From the NCBI RefSeq assembly GCF_958295425.1, contig NC_081149.1, positions 12,482,961-12,546,960 of the forward strand: 64,000 bases of DNA. The letters are read 5' to 3'. Of this stretch, positions 18,334-30,700 are shown one piece after another. The stretch comes from Solea solea. Its lineage: Eukaryota; Chordata; Actinopteri; Pleuronectiformes; Soleidae. Position 1 is the first letter of the stretch. The number at the start of each line of letters is the position of its first letter. A model generated the notes under the pieces. That model saw nothing but the letters and a program-made list of their open reading frames with translations, searched no databases and was not told the DNA's origin. The position numbers and the translations under genes were made by a program.

Positions 18334-20243
18334 ATAGACATCACACTTGTATGTATTACTCATCTGGCGTGGTCGTCTGTTGTTTTTTATAACTTATGTC
18401 TGTCCTTCCCAAACTCATCCTCTCCAGGCCTGGATCAGAGTCAAATATTAAGCCGGAATGTTGTCACTCCCACACAAACTCTCCTGACCACTCAATGAGT
18501 GAAACATAGGGAGTCTGGGAAGAATGAAGGAGGAGGAGGCTGTCCACCTTTTAATCAACAATACTAGTGAGAGAGACAGAGGGAGGATGTTGAGTCAAGA
18601 GCCCTGTGACCACTGAGCAGAACAGGCCTTTTCTGGTTCAATTATTAAAGCACTGAAGGGGGTCATGGAGGGGGGAAACATTCATTCTTTTCAAGTGTAA
18701 TAAATACCTCCCTGGTTCATATGAGCAAGCGATCAGCACATCTTCATTTATCATACTAAGGACAAATAAGGCAAGTGCACTTCAAAGATGAAACCGCAGA
18801 TTGTATTGAAGATACGGCAATATTACATTCAAAGCACATCACCTGGCAGTCACTGAACAAAAAAAATGTAAAACAGGATCTCGCCTAGTACCACACAAAT
18901 AAGTTACATTCACAAAAATATCACTTTAAAAATACCATGACTCCGTGATCAGAGTCGAACATAATGTCATGAAGGAATGCCACAGACTGTAGCCAATCAC
19001 GGAGAACTTATATGAAATGGGTACGACCCTAATCCTATTTTATTTTGCATTTGTTGAGTTGCATCCCGACTCTTTGTTTAGCCTCAGTTTGGAGGCGTTT
19101 TCCTTAGACCTACTTTGTGACACACAGATATCATGCTACAGTTTAAATATTTGCTGATTATCACAGAAAAAATTACAAAATATCTACCTAACAACAATTT
19201 GCAATGTTTGGAAAAGAAATTGTTACAGAAAGTGACTACAACAATTAACTGTAACACAGTCATACTCACATTTACATTTGGAGTACATCATCATGTATCC
19301 TGTGTCCTAACTTTTAGGTATTATATATCTATTGGTTATTTGCTGTACTGCTTCTTGGTGATAAAATTGAAGGGAAAGCTAAAGCATAATTACTTGTACA
19401 ACCCTGTGTCCGCATAAGGCTCTTCAAATGACCCTGTAGTGTTTCCTAAAGGCTAATAAAAATGCTTCTTTTTTTTTTTTTTAGATTTTTGGTCCATATT
19501 ATACCATGCATTAACAAAAACTAATGTGGTTTGAAATGATAATTTTACACTGAGAGTTTCCTCCATGTTTCAATCTGCCTTCTCAAAATCATTGGGCATA
19601 TTAAGTTGTAATCCCATCCAGCACAGTATCCTGAGTTTTTGCTCAGGTTACATAAACATACACACTAACCTGAGAGCAAAATTGTACGCCAATCCATATA
19701 CAATATTGTATATGCTGCATTCTTTCTCGTACAATAATTAATCACTAGTCCCAAAAAAAAGAATATAACGTACTAATTTAAATTAGACCCTTAGCTGCGC
19801 ATAAGACCTGCAAAGACTAAATACATTGAAGTTGATTGATGATTTCACTTTCAACAACCACTTTTTATCTGTAATTCATGATATACACAATATGTTTAAT
19901 AAGAGTTGTCAGTTATGTTGGAAGTGCCACAGAATGTGTTTCAATGAACGTCACAAAAGTACAACGAGAGAAATTGAGGTCCTTAACATTTTGGACATTT
20001 ACAGTGTCTGTTTTTCCAGCATGTGATTGTTATCTAGAAACAATGATAGGAACGTAATGCAAATCAGTGGTAAATTGATATCACGACAATGCCTTGGCCT
20101 GTGAAAAAAGCTCAGAAGTGTGTTTGGGTGTAAGCTATTCCAGGGTGAGTGGTCCCACAGGCATGTTGATGGACTGACTCCATTAGCTGCATCTCTGAGG
20201 TGAAGGGTGGATCGGGAGGGGAAAGGGTAAGAGTTTATAAGGG
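18334..20243. other. Convergent intergenic and lmx1a-like 3' UTR
   Basis: chchd5 and the LMX1-family gene are tail-to-tail here. TTTATT at 19039-19044 reads AATAAA on the minus strand, which would give the LMX1-family mRNA a 3' UTR of about 1.2 kb; the AT-rich, low-complexity character fits. No further exon was recognised. Confidence 0.45.
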
Positions 20244-23200
20244 TCAAGAGGTGAAGTAGGAGTTCTGCATGGAGTAGAGACGGTCGATGGGGTTTCCCAC
20301 ACGCCCTGGCAGGAGACCACCATCACCTGTTGCTAAGAGGCAGTCGCCAAGGTGACTGAGGCTTCCATCGCTGTCCAGATCGTGAAATACTGTCTCTGAG
20401 TCTAGAGTGAAGAGATTGAGAGTGTGCACAACTGAAGAACTGTCGTTAATTAATCCCGGAGAGCGCAGAAAATCATGGCAAGAATAGGGAAACAGTTTTT
20501 ACTAAAAACAATAAAGTATTGAATCCAAAAAAGAATATTATCTTAAGCATTTTTACTCACAACTGTTGCAAGGTTATTATGAAGAAAACATTGAGCAGTG
20601 CAAAAACTTAGTTTCAAAGTGAGTATTAGACTCACTGGAGGGAAGGTTGACATTTACTGTAATTAGAGGCTAACTTGCTGAATAACCACATGAACCTGAT
20701 TTATTATTTAGGCCACCATGAGGGTGGGGCAGATGACAAAATATTCAATTTGAGAAGGAGGCTGTCCTTTTACATTTCAAGCTTTTATTTAATGTCTTAC
20801 CATAGGAGTGGAGCTGTTCATTGTTTAGCTGGGGTGGTGTAAGCCCATGTCGAAACGGATCTCCACCATAGATATTTGGGTCCAGGGCAAGTAGTTGCTG
20901 ACGTGGCAGAGTGGAATATCCCAGTATCCCATCCATGCCGTGAGTGCTGGATCCGTCTGTGAGACAATGAAAGCCCCTTTATTTATACTGGTTTGTAGTC
21001 TACATTATTATTTTTTTTAAAAATGCTTATTGCTATTTCATCTTGGTGCTGAGTAAACACTTACCCTCACTGTCGTCATTGCTCTGACGGCCCCCTCTAC
21101 TCTGTCCTCTCCTGGATCCTCCCAGCTGCTCTTGTTCCTGCTGCTGCTGCTGCTGCTGTTGCTGCTGTCGACGAGCGATCTTTTTCATCTGTACAAAAAT
21201 CACATGCTCTTTTAATTATCTGTTTGTTGATGATTGACATGGAGAAAATGTCTTCAAACAAAAGTGTACAGTCTAACCTTTGCTCTCTGGTTTTGAAACC
21301 ACACCTGCACAACTCGTACCGTCAGTCCTGTCTCAGCAGCCAGTGTCTCTCTCACCTGCAGGGGACATTTTCCATTGTTTACATTAGCAGCTTCAAACAC
21401 AGCTTGAGAGATGATAACGTGACGATGATAACATACATAAGCAATTCCATAAGAGTCAGTTTTTTTTTGCCATAAGTGTCCATAACACAAGCAGCTGAAC
21501 CCACCTTGCGACAAGGCTTAGCAGACACTTCAAAAGAGGCCTTAAAAGCCCGGCGCTGCTGAGTGGTCAAGATGGTACGTGGTCGTTTGGAACGCTTGTG
21601 CTCCTTGCCTTCATCACCACCTTTCCCCCCACCAGAGCCCCCTCCACCGTCCTCATCCTCGCTTTTCACTGCGCAAGGCAAGCAGACAACAAATCAATCC
21701 GACTAGTCCACATACATATTTATTCTCTCCCTAATGAAAAGCACTGAATGTATGAACACTAAAGTGGCCGTGAGCTCTGTGTTCCCTAATTTGATAGGGA
21801 GTGCCCAACTGAAGAGGTAAAACACATTCTACAGTGTTCAGTGGTTGTTTCAGTGGGATCTCGTCTATATACTGTAAACAGTATCAACATCAGTGACAGA
21901 ACACAACAGTCTTATGATGTATAAGTTTATTATAGCCATGGGTAATTAGTAAAAATCCCTTTCTGCAAGTATTATGTGCTGTTGTGTCACTGACTAATGG
22001 ATTAATTACCAACTCTGTTCCAGAGATCAAGTTCAGTGTATTAGAATTTCTTATCAACTGAACAATGCAACAGCTTGAGACTTGACCCCCAAAGCCATTA
22101 ATCACCCCTCAGGGGATGATTACTGGTTCACTGTGGTGGAATGTGACTGAACTTGGCTGAAAATATGTTGCATGCATGAAAGTAGACATCTTTTAACGTG
22201 AGACATAAACAGGGAAAAAAAGGGATAGCTTCTAATGTAAATGGCAACAAACCTTCTGAAGGCGTACCTGATTCTGTGGGTGTAGGACTGATAGCAGCCA
22301 ACATTTCCCTCTCCTTTTCATAGTCCATGCGGCAGAGCAGCTGGCCTTCTTTCAGCACAAACTCATCACCTCTCTGCAGTCGGCGTTCACACTCACAGCA
22401 GCTGAAGCAGCCCAGGTGGTACACCTGGCCTAGCACACGCATTATCAACTCTGAACGTCCAATCACCTGCAGGCAGGCACTGCACTTCCTTATAAACAGC
22501 CTAGAGACACACAAAAAGATGGAACATGTAAAGGGAGGAGTACAAAAAAAAGGAAAATAGAACGGCAATTAAAGTTGGAGACACAGACAAGGAGCCGTGA
22601 CACATTTATACTCAGCTTCAGTGATTCTGGAGATCAACATCGTCTCTTAATTAAAGGTCGTATAAACATTACCCAATTCACAGAGCAACAAGGTGAACAT
22701 CTGCTGGAAGGAATTACATTAGTCTGCAGTTTACATGGTATTTTCTTTTCTCCCTCATGACAGTAGGTGGCAGTAGATGACTTTGTGAAGAGAGAGCTGC
22801 CAACGAATAGTTTTTTTCCCTTTTAATTCCTTGAACGTTGAGATCTGTGCATGGTAATCAACTTTTCACCTCCCTCCTACAATGTGAAAGGACTGATTTA
22901 GCAATATGAATAAAGCTTAATATGGATCATTTCTCAGGGCCATTGCTTTTTCTCCATGACCATTTTGATTCTTTTGTCCCTCCATCTCTCCTCCTGTGAG
23001 ACGTTATAAGCCCTCAGTTTCGCTCCTGCTTCACCATCTCTTCACATCCCTTTTCCATTCACAAGACCTAAGTCGCTGCCATTAAATTCCTCTCAAATCC
23101 CTGCTCTCGCACTTGGTTTCCTCCCCCTCCCTCTGTAGTATTTTCTGCCAGCATTCCCAGTTCTCCCTCATGCCCTCCCAGCCTGCCTCCCTAGTTCACT

Positions 23201-24692
23201 GAAACTAATAAAGACAGGATTAATTAGATTGTTGTTTAAACAGTGCGATGGCCAGACAGACGCTGTAAACTCATAACCAGGGATTGGGGATAGCATGGGG
23301 TTAATCTCTCTCCTCTCACTTATGCACACTAAAACACATAAACCCATGCAAACATAGACACATACACATGCACGAGCAGGCATACACACAGACATTTGTA
23401 CCAATCTACTAATGGTTTAGAATCATCTAAAATTTGGCTACCGACCCACATGGGCCACCCTACCATAACAATCACCATACTTCTGCAGCAACACACCTGC
23501 ATCTAGAAAAATCTAGTAGGTACAATATCACTTCAACAACAAGAGTTACTGAGAAGCAAGATCTTAGGTGTAAAGAGAGACAGCAGAGGCAAAACACCAA
23601 CCTGTGTAAGAAATATGAAAGTACATTGGAGAATGGGCGATGAGACAGGAGTGGAGGTGGCAGGGGCAGGTGGAGGGAGGGATAAAGGCAGAAGTGTTGA
23701 GGCTCCCTGATGGAGCGATAGGAAGGTGTTGCTGCCCAAATCTGGAGTGTAAAGAAGGAGCCAGGTCTGCACATTAGTGCTCCTAATCTGTGATTCTGTC
23801 CCAACCACAGCTGCTATGGCTAATCTTTCTCAATCCATCTGCCAAACACTCCCAAAATTCCCCAAATGACAGTGTCACTAACGCAACAGCACAACGCAGA
23901 CACAAGTGTTGCCACTAGCAGGTCTACACAAACCTATTGTGACAGCAACTCAGCTAAATTGTGCCCAGTGTAATTTCCCGCAGAAACTCTTACACTGCAT
24001 CTTAAAGAAACACTTCCACTAGCATAGCTGCAAGAAGCTGCGTGTTCATCGTCATATCTGGCACCGAATACAGAGTCCTCAAAGAATGACCACTGCTCTC
24101 CTCTGAGCAGCCTCAGTCTCCATTTCAAACACAGGCTTCAACAAATTAAATACCTCTTTTAGTTGTGAACAAAATACAACACAACAGAGTTGTCACAGAA
24201 TTGCTTGCATAAGACTGATGATATCGCTGGTTAAGTCCCACACTCCCTAATCAGGGTGTACACAGCACGGTAGGAATTTACTCAACATGGCAAATGAAGG
24301 CAACTTGGGGCAACTGCCACAGAGGGGGGTCTGTAAGTAGATCAGTCTAATCCCTCTAAATAGAAGTATCATTCACACCAGCCCTGACCAGAGTGCAGCT
24401 TCCAATAAATCACTATGGACGTCATAGCTGAAGGAGCAACAACAGAATGTATATTTATCCACTACTCTCTCTATCAACTGTATACTCATTTATTTATACT
24501 CCACAACCACATGTTGCATTGTAGTGTATTTCCATATTTACCTATTTCTGAAAATCTTCTTCATTTCACCACACTTTTTTTCTACTCTTTGATATAGAAA
24601 CTTCTATACAGAGATTTTTAAAATATATACATTCATTTTGAACATCCAATATTTTACAGGCACGTTTCAGCTTTCATTTGGGATGATTGCAT

Positions 24693-24732
<40 letters not shown>

Positions 24733-27700
24733 TATAAACTTTCTCAAAATAATACAGAATCTTAAAAAGTGTTTGTCAGAAAAAAAGGATTTTTGCATTC
24801 ATCAGAGGGTTTTCCTATAATGTAGTGATGCAATGTTCATGACACGTAATTACAGCGAGCAGAGATGGGCTGAAAGTGCAGGGAGAAGACTGTGTAAAAC
24901 AGTCAACTTTAAGACTTTTTGATGTGCACAGCTTCAGAAACCCTGGCTGCAGTCAACTTCATGTTCGTTGCTGTGGATTTTGGACGGGTTTGGGGCCACA
25001 GCTAATTACAAACACTGATTATGAGATTAAATGTTGAGAGGCAGAGAAAGGTAATGTATCCTAAGTATCAGGAGGGTATAATGAGCTCTTGCTTGCTTAC
25101 TTTATTGTAGATCCTAGGCATACAAACAGAATGACAGAATCTTCCTCGTCTCCCTAAGCAGTGTCATGTGGCATTGTTTTGCCTGAGAGCTCCGACAAGC
25201 ACAACATTGTCTGGACCTCAACACAATAAATACTGTATGTATGTTTCTCAGTGTGATTACAATTGTTGTCCTTGCCTCCATATTTCAAGACTATTGGAGT
25301 ATTGGTTTGCTTATAGTCTAACTGCAGGTTTGGAACAGTTTAATGATGTAAGAGAGCCCAAAGAACAGATTTGTTTTCAGAATGACCAAAGTATGTCACA
25401 TAAGTGGGTGTTTGCTCATGCCTCAAAAATGGTTAAAAAAAAAAAGAAAAAAGAAAAAGGTACACACAAGGACCTGTGATAGATGCAGAAAGAAAAATGA
25501 TATGCAACAACATTACTTTAAAATTGTATTCTGTTTAGTATCCACTTCCTAGATGTGCTTATGTGCACGTGCGCCCGCGCGCGTGTGTGGATGTATGTGC
25601 GTGCACTTTTGGCGGATATTGCTCTGTGAAGCAAAATGGCTCAGAGCCAGGGTTCAGTAATCACATCATCTCCTTTTATTAAATCTCCCTGCACTGCTTC
25701 TGTGTTATTAAAATCTCCCAGCATTCCCCACAATACTCGCTACCCCTGCCACCACTCACTCACTCATGCACACACACGCGCACACACACACACAAATATG
25801 GTACAGTCACACACACATAAGTGTATATAGTCACACGCACGTATAAACACAAATATGCACAGTTTGTGTAAACACAGATATGGTGCCTGGGTACAAACAT
25901 CAATAAAACACTGACAGATGCTGTCATGTGTGCCCCATGTCCATCCATGCATCAATATTCTAACATCATAAACATAAACAGTCTCTTGTTCAATGAATGG
26001 CCGACATAATGATGATGAGGACGTGTGGTGTGTGGAATAATCACATCAATAGAGCATTTCCACACAAACTCTCACACAGTCACATGTCACGCCTCACACT
26101 GTGAAAAGCTCACGTCCTCGTAATAACAGCAGCTCTACATGCCTGTAATATTTAAGACTTAATGTAATGTACTGTGTAAAGTAACAGCTAAAAACCTGCA
26201 TGACATGCATGGTCTGCATGATATGTGTCTCCGGGTGTGTGTGTGTGCGCGATCTACACCTGATGCTACTAAGAATGCATGCTATGTGTGAGGCTGTGGA
26301 TGTGTGTGTGTGTGCGCGAGTGAGAGGGTGTGTGTGTGTGTGTTAGTTTAGATAACACAGTTAATCCCCAGGCCACCAGAACGCAATATCCTGTCTGCCC
26401 ATTTCTCATTTCCTGTCTGTCTCTGGTGGAGCGGGAAGCAGTGGGGAGGGGGTGGTGGGGGACAGCGGGACCCGTTGCCCCAGAAACAGGAGATACAGCC
26501 GGTCGATTTGAGAAAAGTCTATGCCGATCTCCCTATCTCTCCCTCTCTCTGGTGTGACCCCCTATTCTCTCTCTCCTTTTCCTCTCCCTCTCTGCTTTTA
26601 TTATCTCAGATTTAATAAAGCCGAGGCGAGCAGCTTGTTCTGCCATGAAACATTTATTAGCTGTCTGTTATAAAAGTGTTGTGGGGGAGGAAAGATGATG
26701 GGGTCTCATCTCACATTATGCAAAAACAGTGGCAATATTACCCCCCCACCCCAACCCCCCCAACTAGACAAAAATTAGCACATCCCTGCTGCTCTTCTCT
26801 TTCTGAAACTCTCAGACACCTCAACTTTACATTATTTATCCCATTTCAAACCTTTTTACATTCAGAGCTGTTCTCTCAGTCACACCACAAGATCGGACCG
26901 TTCTTCACCGGCACACGTTCAGAAAACAAAAACTTCTACACCTTCACTTTCTTTGGCAAACCTCCAACCGTCATCTGTTGAGCTGCAGGTTTACATGACT
27001 CCTGGGTAAAAGAGGAGTGTTTGAATCAGTTTCAGGGCCACACATGTGCATTTTGTGTCGCCTCTCTGAAATTGACATTTACATGTACATTTCTAAGCTG
27101 TAAGTGCAGCCATGAGTTTTTAGACCCTTAATGTACGTATGTCTATTAAAAGAAGAAGAAGAAGCTCACAATATCTCACTTTGTAGTTATAAAACAGTTT
27201 TGCGCCATTGGCCCAAGTTATGAAGTTATGAGTTTTTGTTGGCACTGAGTGCATCCATGATTTTGATTTCTTAATAGACACATTGCTATTGGTATTTTAA
27301 TGCAACACATTTTGTCTCCAGTCTCCAGTGAATCTTGTAAAATTTTTTGAGCAAATACAATCAATATCGTCATGGTTACAGACCAGCAGAAATAAAGCGA
27401 TAAATATGTTGTTTATGTTTTTTTTTTTTGTCGTTTGGTTAAAAATGACTGAAATTTATGATCATTCCTCTATTTAGGCGTTTTCGATGAGAAGTAATTC
27501 TATGGTAAGGTATAAGACTTACATTGCTAGTTGATAAAAGTGTTTATAGTCTCACTTACATGTCATTGCATAATTCTCCCTAATAGTATTTCCCTGTAGC
27601 CCAATGTCAGACCTGTCAGCACAGGACAGGCCCAGAATGCTGGGTAATTAGCACTGTACCCAATCAACCTCCCCAGCACCTCCTCCCCCTGCAATCCCGA

Positions 27701-30700
27701 GACACAAAGAAGGTGCTGCGAGTGGGGATGGGGGGGTGGGTGGGTTGGCGGGTGTGGGCGATTAAGAGAAAACAAGGGATAAACGGGGAGATAAACTGTT
27801 TGGTGTCATCGCTGCTATCAATCTCAACGAGAAGGAAATGAGGTTTGGAATAGAGAAATATTATTACAAAGCAGACAGTGATGAACGAGGTAACTGATAG
27901 AGAGACGGAGAGAGACAGTAGCTGCGGTGGGGGGTGTAAAAGGGAGACGATGGGGTAGAAGAGGAAGTTTCTATCTTTAAGTCTCTGTATTTTTGACATA
28001 ACAAGACTCAGAAATTCACCCATATACTGCACGTGTGCTGTGACCTAATGCGATTACTCTGTCGGACATGGACATCCAGTTAGCAGAAGTGGATTCCATA
28101 ACAGTGGTGGTGGGGTCTTCATCTCTCCGCCTGCAGTGAGAGGGTCTGTAAACCTATAGATGTTGTCTCAGTAACCTCCACCCCACAGAGTGAGGTATTA
28201 AACCCAAGGTTTACTGAATATCCACCCTGGCGACCTGCTTTTCTCAGGGCTGAAGCTGCCTTTATAAGGCTTACAGGAGAGTTCGCAGGCTCCACACAGT
28301 CACACTACCCTCCATTCTGTCTGGGCTCAGCACTGTTGACCAGGAGCACTGGCCTCCTCGGTTTGGCAGAACTGTAATCTTGAGCCTGTGTGTACAAGAC
28401 AATGACTGAAGATAACATGAGGCTGCTTTTTGAGGGTCTATGTGTGTCTGCTAACCAACTTTTATGCTTTTTTTGGTCACCTTTCCTTTAAATACACAAT
28501 ATATCGTGCATAAATGCATATTTGGCTTGATATATATTGAACCCAGAATGTTGTTATTCTGCTCATTGTCTTGATTATTTGAATGAAGACTAGTGTTGAG
28601 GGAAGTCTTGCTTCACGATTATTCCAAAGTCTTACTCTGAACATCTGCTCGATAGGAGAATGGAGTTCCAGACGATTTCTTGAGGTTTCAAAACAAAAAA
28701 ATAAATCCACTGGTAAAATCCACAAGATGCACTTGAGTTTATTGTGACTAAATCCCCTCATTTCCATAACAGATTGAGACTGGGGAAACTCAAAACTAAA
28801 GGCATACCTCCTGTTTTTACGTGGATAATGAGTGGCAGTGGGATGTATGCTTATTTATTACCCAAAGCTTTAATGACTGAACTTGAACGTGACTTAGAAC
28901 TGAACCTATACTTTCTGCACACGTATACATTAATCTATTCTAAGACAACACGTTACACTGGTTGCTAGTTTTTAATAATGGAAGCAAGGTATCATTTGAA
29001 AACATTAAACATGCAAATGTTAGAGAAACTTAAGCCTTGAAGGCACTTTATAGCCCAGACGAATCACGGTGGGGGGATGGGTCATTTCAAATTAAATTGG
29101 TTTTCTCATTTGAATTTTGAAAAATCAGCAGAACGCTCCCACTCCAAAACTAACTAAGTATTGAAGAAAAAATAAGTAAATCACAGATATCGACCCAAAG
29201 CACAACTTGCATGTACTTATATTTCAGCATTTTCTTTTGATTCTACAAAACCCATGGGCAAATGAGCAGCGTGTGACTGGCCGCTTGTGCTGAGAAAGCT
29301 TCAGGGAGGAGAAGTCTGTTTGTCTCATTGTGCGGGGTGATGTAATTCAAAGCAAATGATGAATTAAAAATATTTGGACAAACCAGAGACACTCCACGAA
29401 GGAGACATGGAAAATGGCCCAGTATGAGCTCAAACGCCTGCAAGATGCTGTCTTACCACATACCTATTTTGTCAACACAATCTTTATCAGTAAATTAGAT
29501 AATCTACTGCCTGACATGCACAAAACCCCATCATATTAATGCATTCAGACATCAGGAAACTTGAACTAACAATGCATCCAAGCTCCATGCAGAGGACTCA
29601 TAGGAGAAAAACATAATCATCCCCTATTAATTGTGAAAGTTCCCCCAAAATTCTTATGCACATTCCAAATTCTTGGACATGGTTATCCATCACAATGCGC
29701 GCACACCTGCTCTAGATGGGAGGGAGGAGTGTGTAGTGTAAGGCGCTGATGGACAGACTGTGGGGAAAACAAGGAGACATTGTTGCTGATCTGCTGAAGG
29801 TCACAGGCAGAGCTGTGTGCCAAGTCTGGCACAGACTCAACACAACAAGGCAACTATCCATACGCAATGTATGGTTGACTAAATCAACGCCACAGTGAAC
29901 GAGGTGCAGACTATTAATGTGGGTCTGCGAGTACAATCATCACACGAGGACAGCAAATGTGTTTCTACTCTCCATCGTTGAACATGGACCCATTTATGAT
30001 GAACTATTGTCTCCACTTTTTCTACTTATTTTTCCAGGTAAACATACAATTTAGTTATTTTTATATCTCTTTTTACTTTCTCTCTCTCTCTCCCTCTCTC
30101 TCTCTCTCTCTTTCACTCTCTCTCTCTCTCTCTCCCTCTCTCTCCTCCAGATGCCAGGTACAGAGGGAGAGTCTGTGTGCTGCTGGATGCTGTCTGACAC
30201 GTCTCAAAACAATGATAACAAGCTACAGGCTCGTCCTTCAACCATCCACTCCTGGAGCTCACACCCTCTGGCCACAGCATACGCACACACACGCACACAC
30301 ACGCACACACACGCACAGGTTTCCATGACTTCAGAGGACATTGCACTGACTTACATTGATTTCCTGGAGACTTACTCTAACCTTAACCATAATTACTAGC
30401 CTAATCCTAACTCTGACCCTAACCTCACTTTAAAACATGTCTCCACCTAAAAATGTAGTAATTTATGTTATGGGAACTTGATTTGTGTACCTATAAGGAA
30501 GACAAGTCCTCATAATGTGACTGCGTGAACAGATTTAGGTCCCCACAACATAAGCAATACCAGGCACATACACACAAACACACAAAAAAATCATCATAGA
30601 TAACAAAAATAAGGCATTTTTATATAAAGTATAAGCTGTGCTTAACAATTTAGAAAATTGTGTTGCTATGTTCACATGATGTACTGTATATATATGTTAA

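Noticed and set aside
23434..23808. Overlapping open frames on both strands in the LIM intron
   Set aside because: Low-complexity Pro/Leu/Ser or His/Thr composition from GGAGG/CCTCC-rich DNA; no conserved motif.
24415..24597. Small plus-strand open frame in the lmx1a-like intron
   Set aside because: No domain similarity, no splice sites, in AT-rich DNA.
30370..30430. CTAACC/CTTAACC units suggesting an interstitial telomere
   Set aside because: Units are few and degenerate and belong to a larger dispersed repeat; a real interstitial telomere would be a regular hexamer array.
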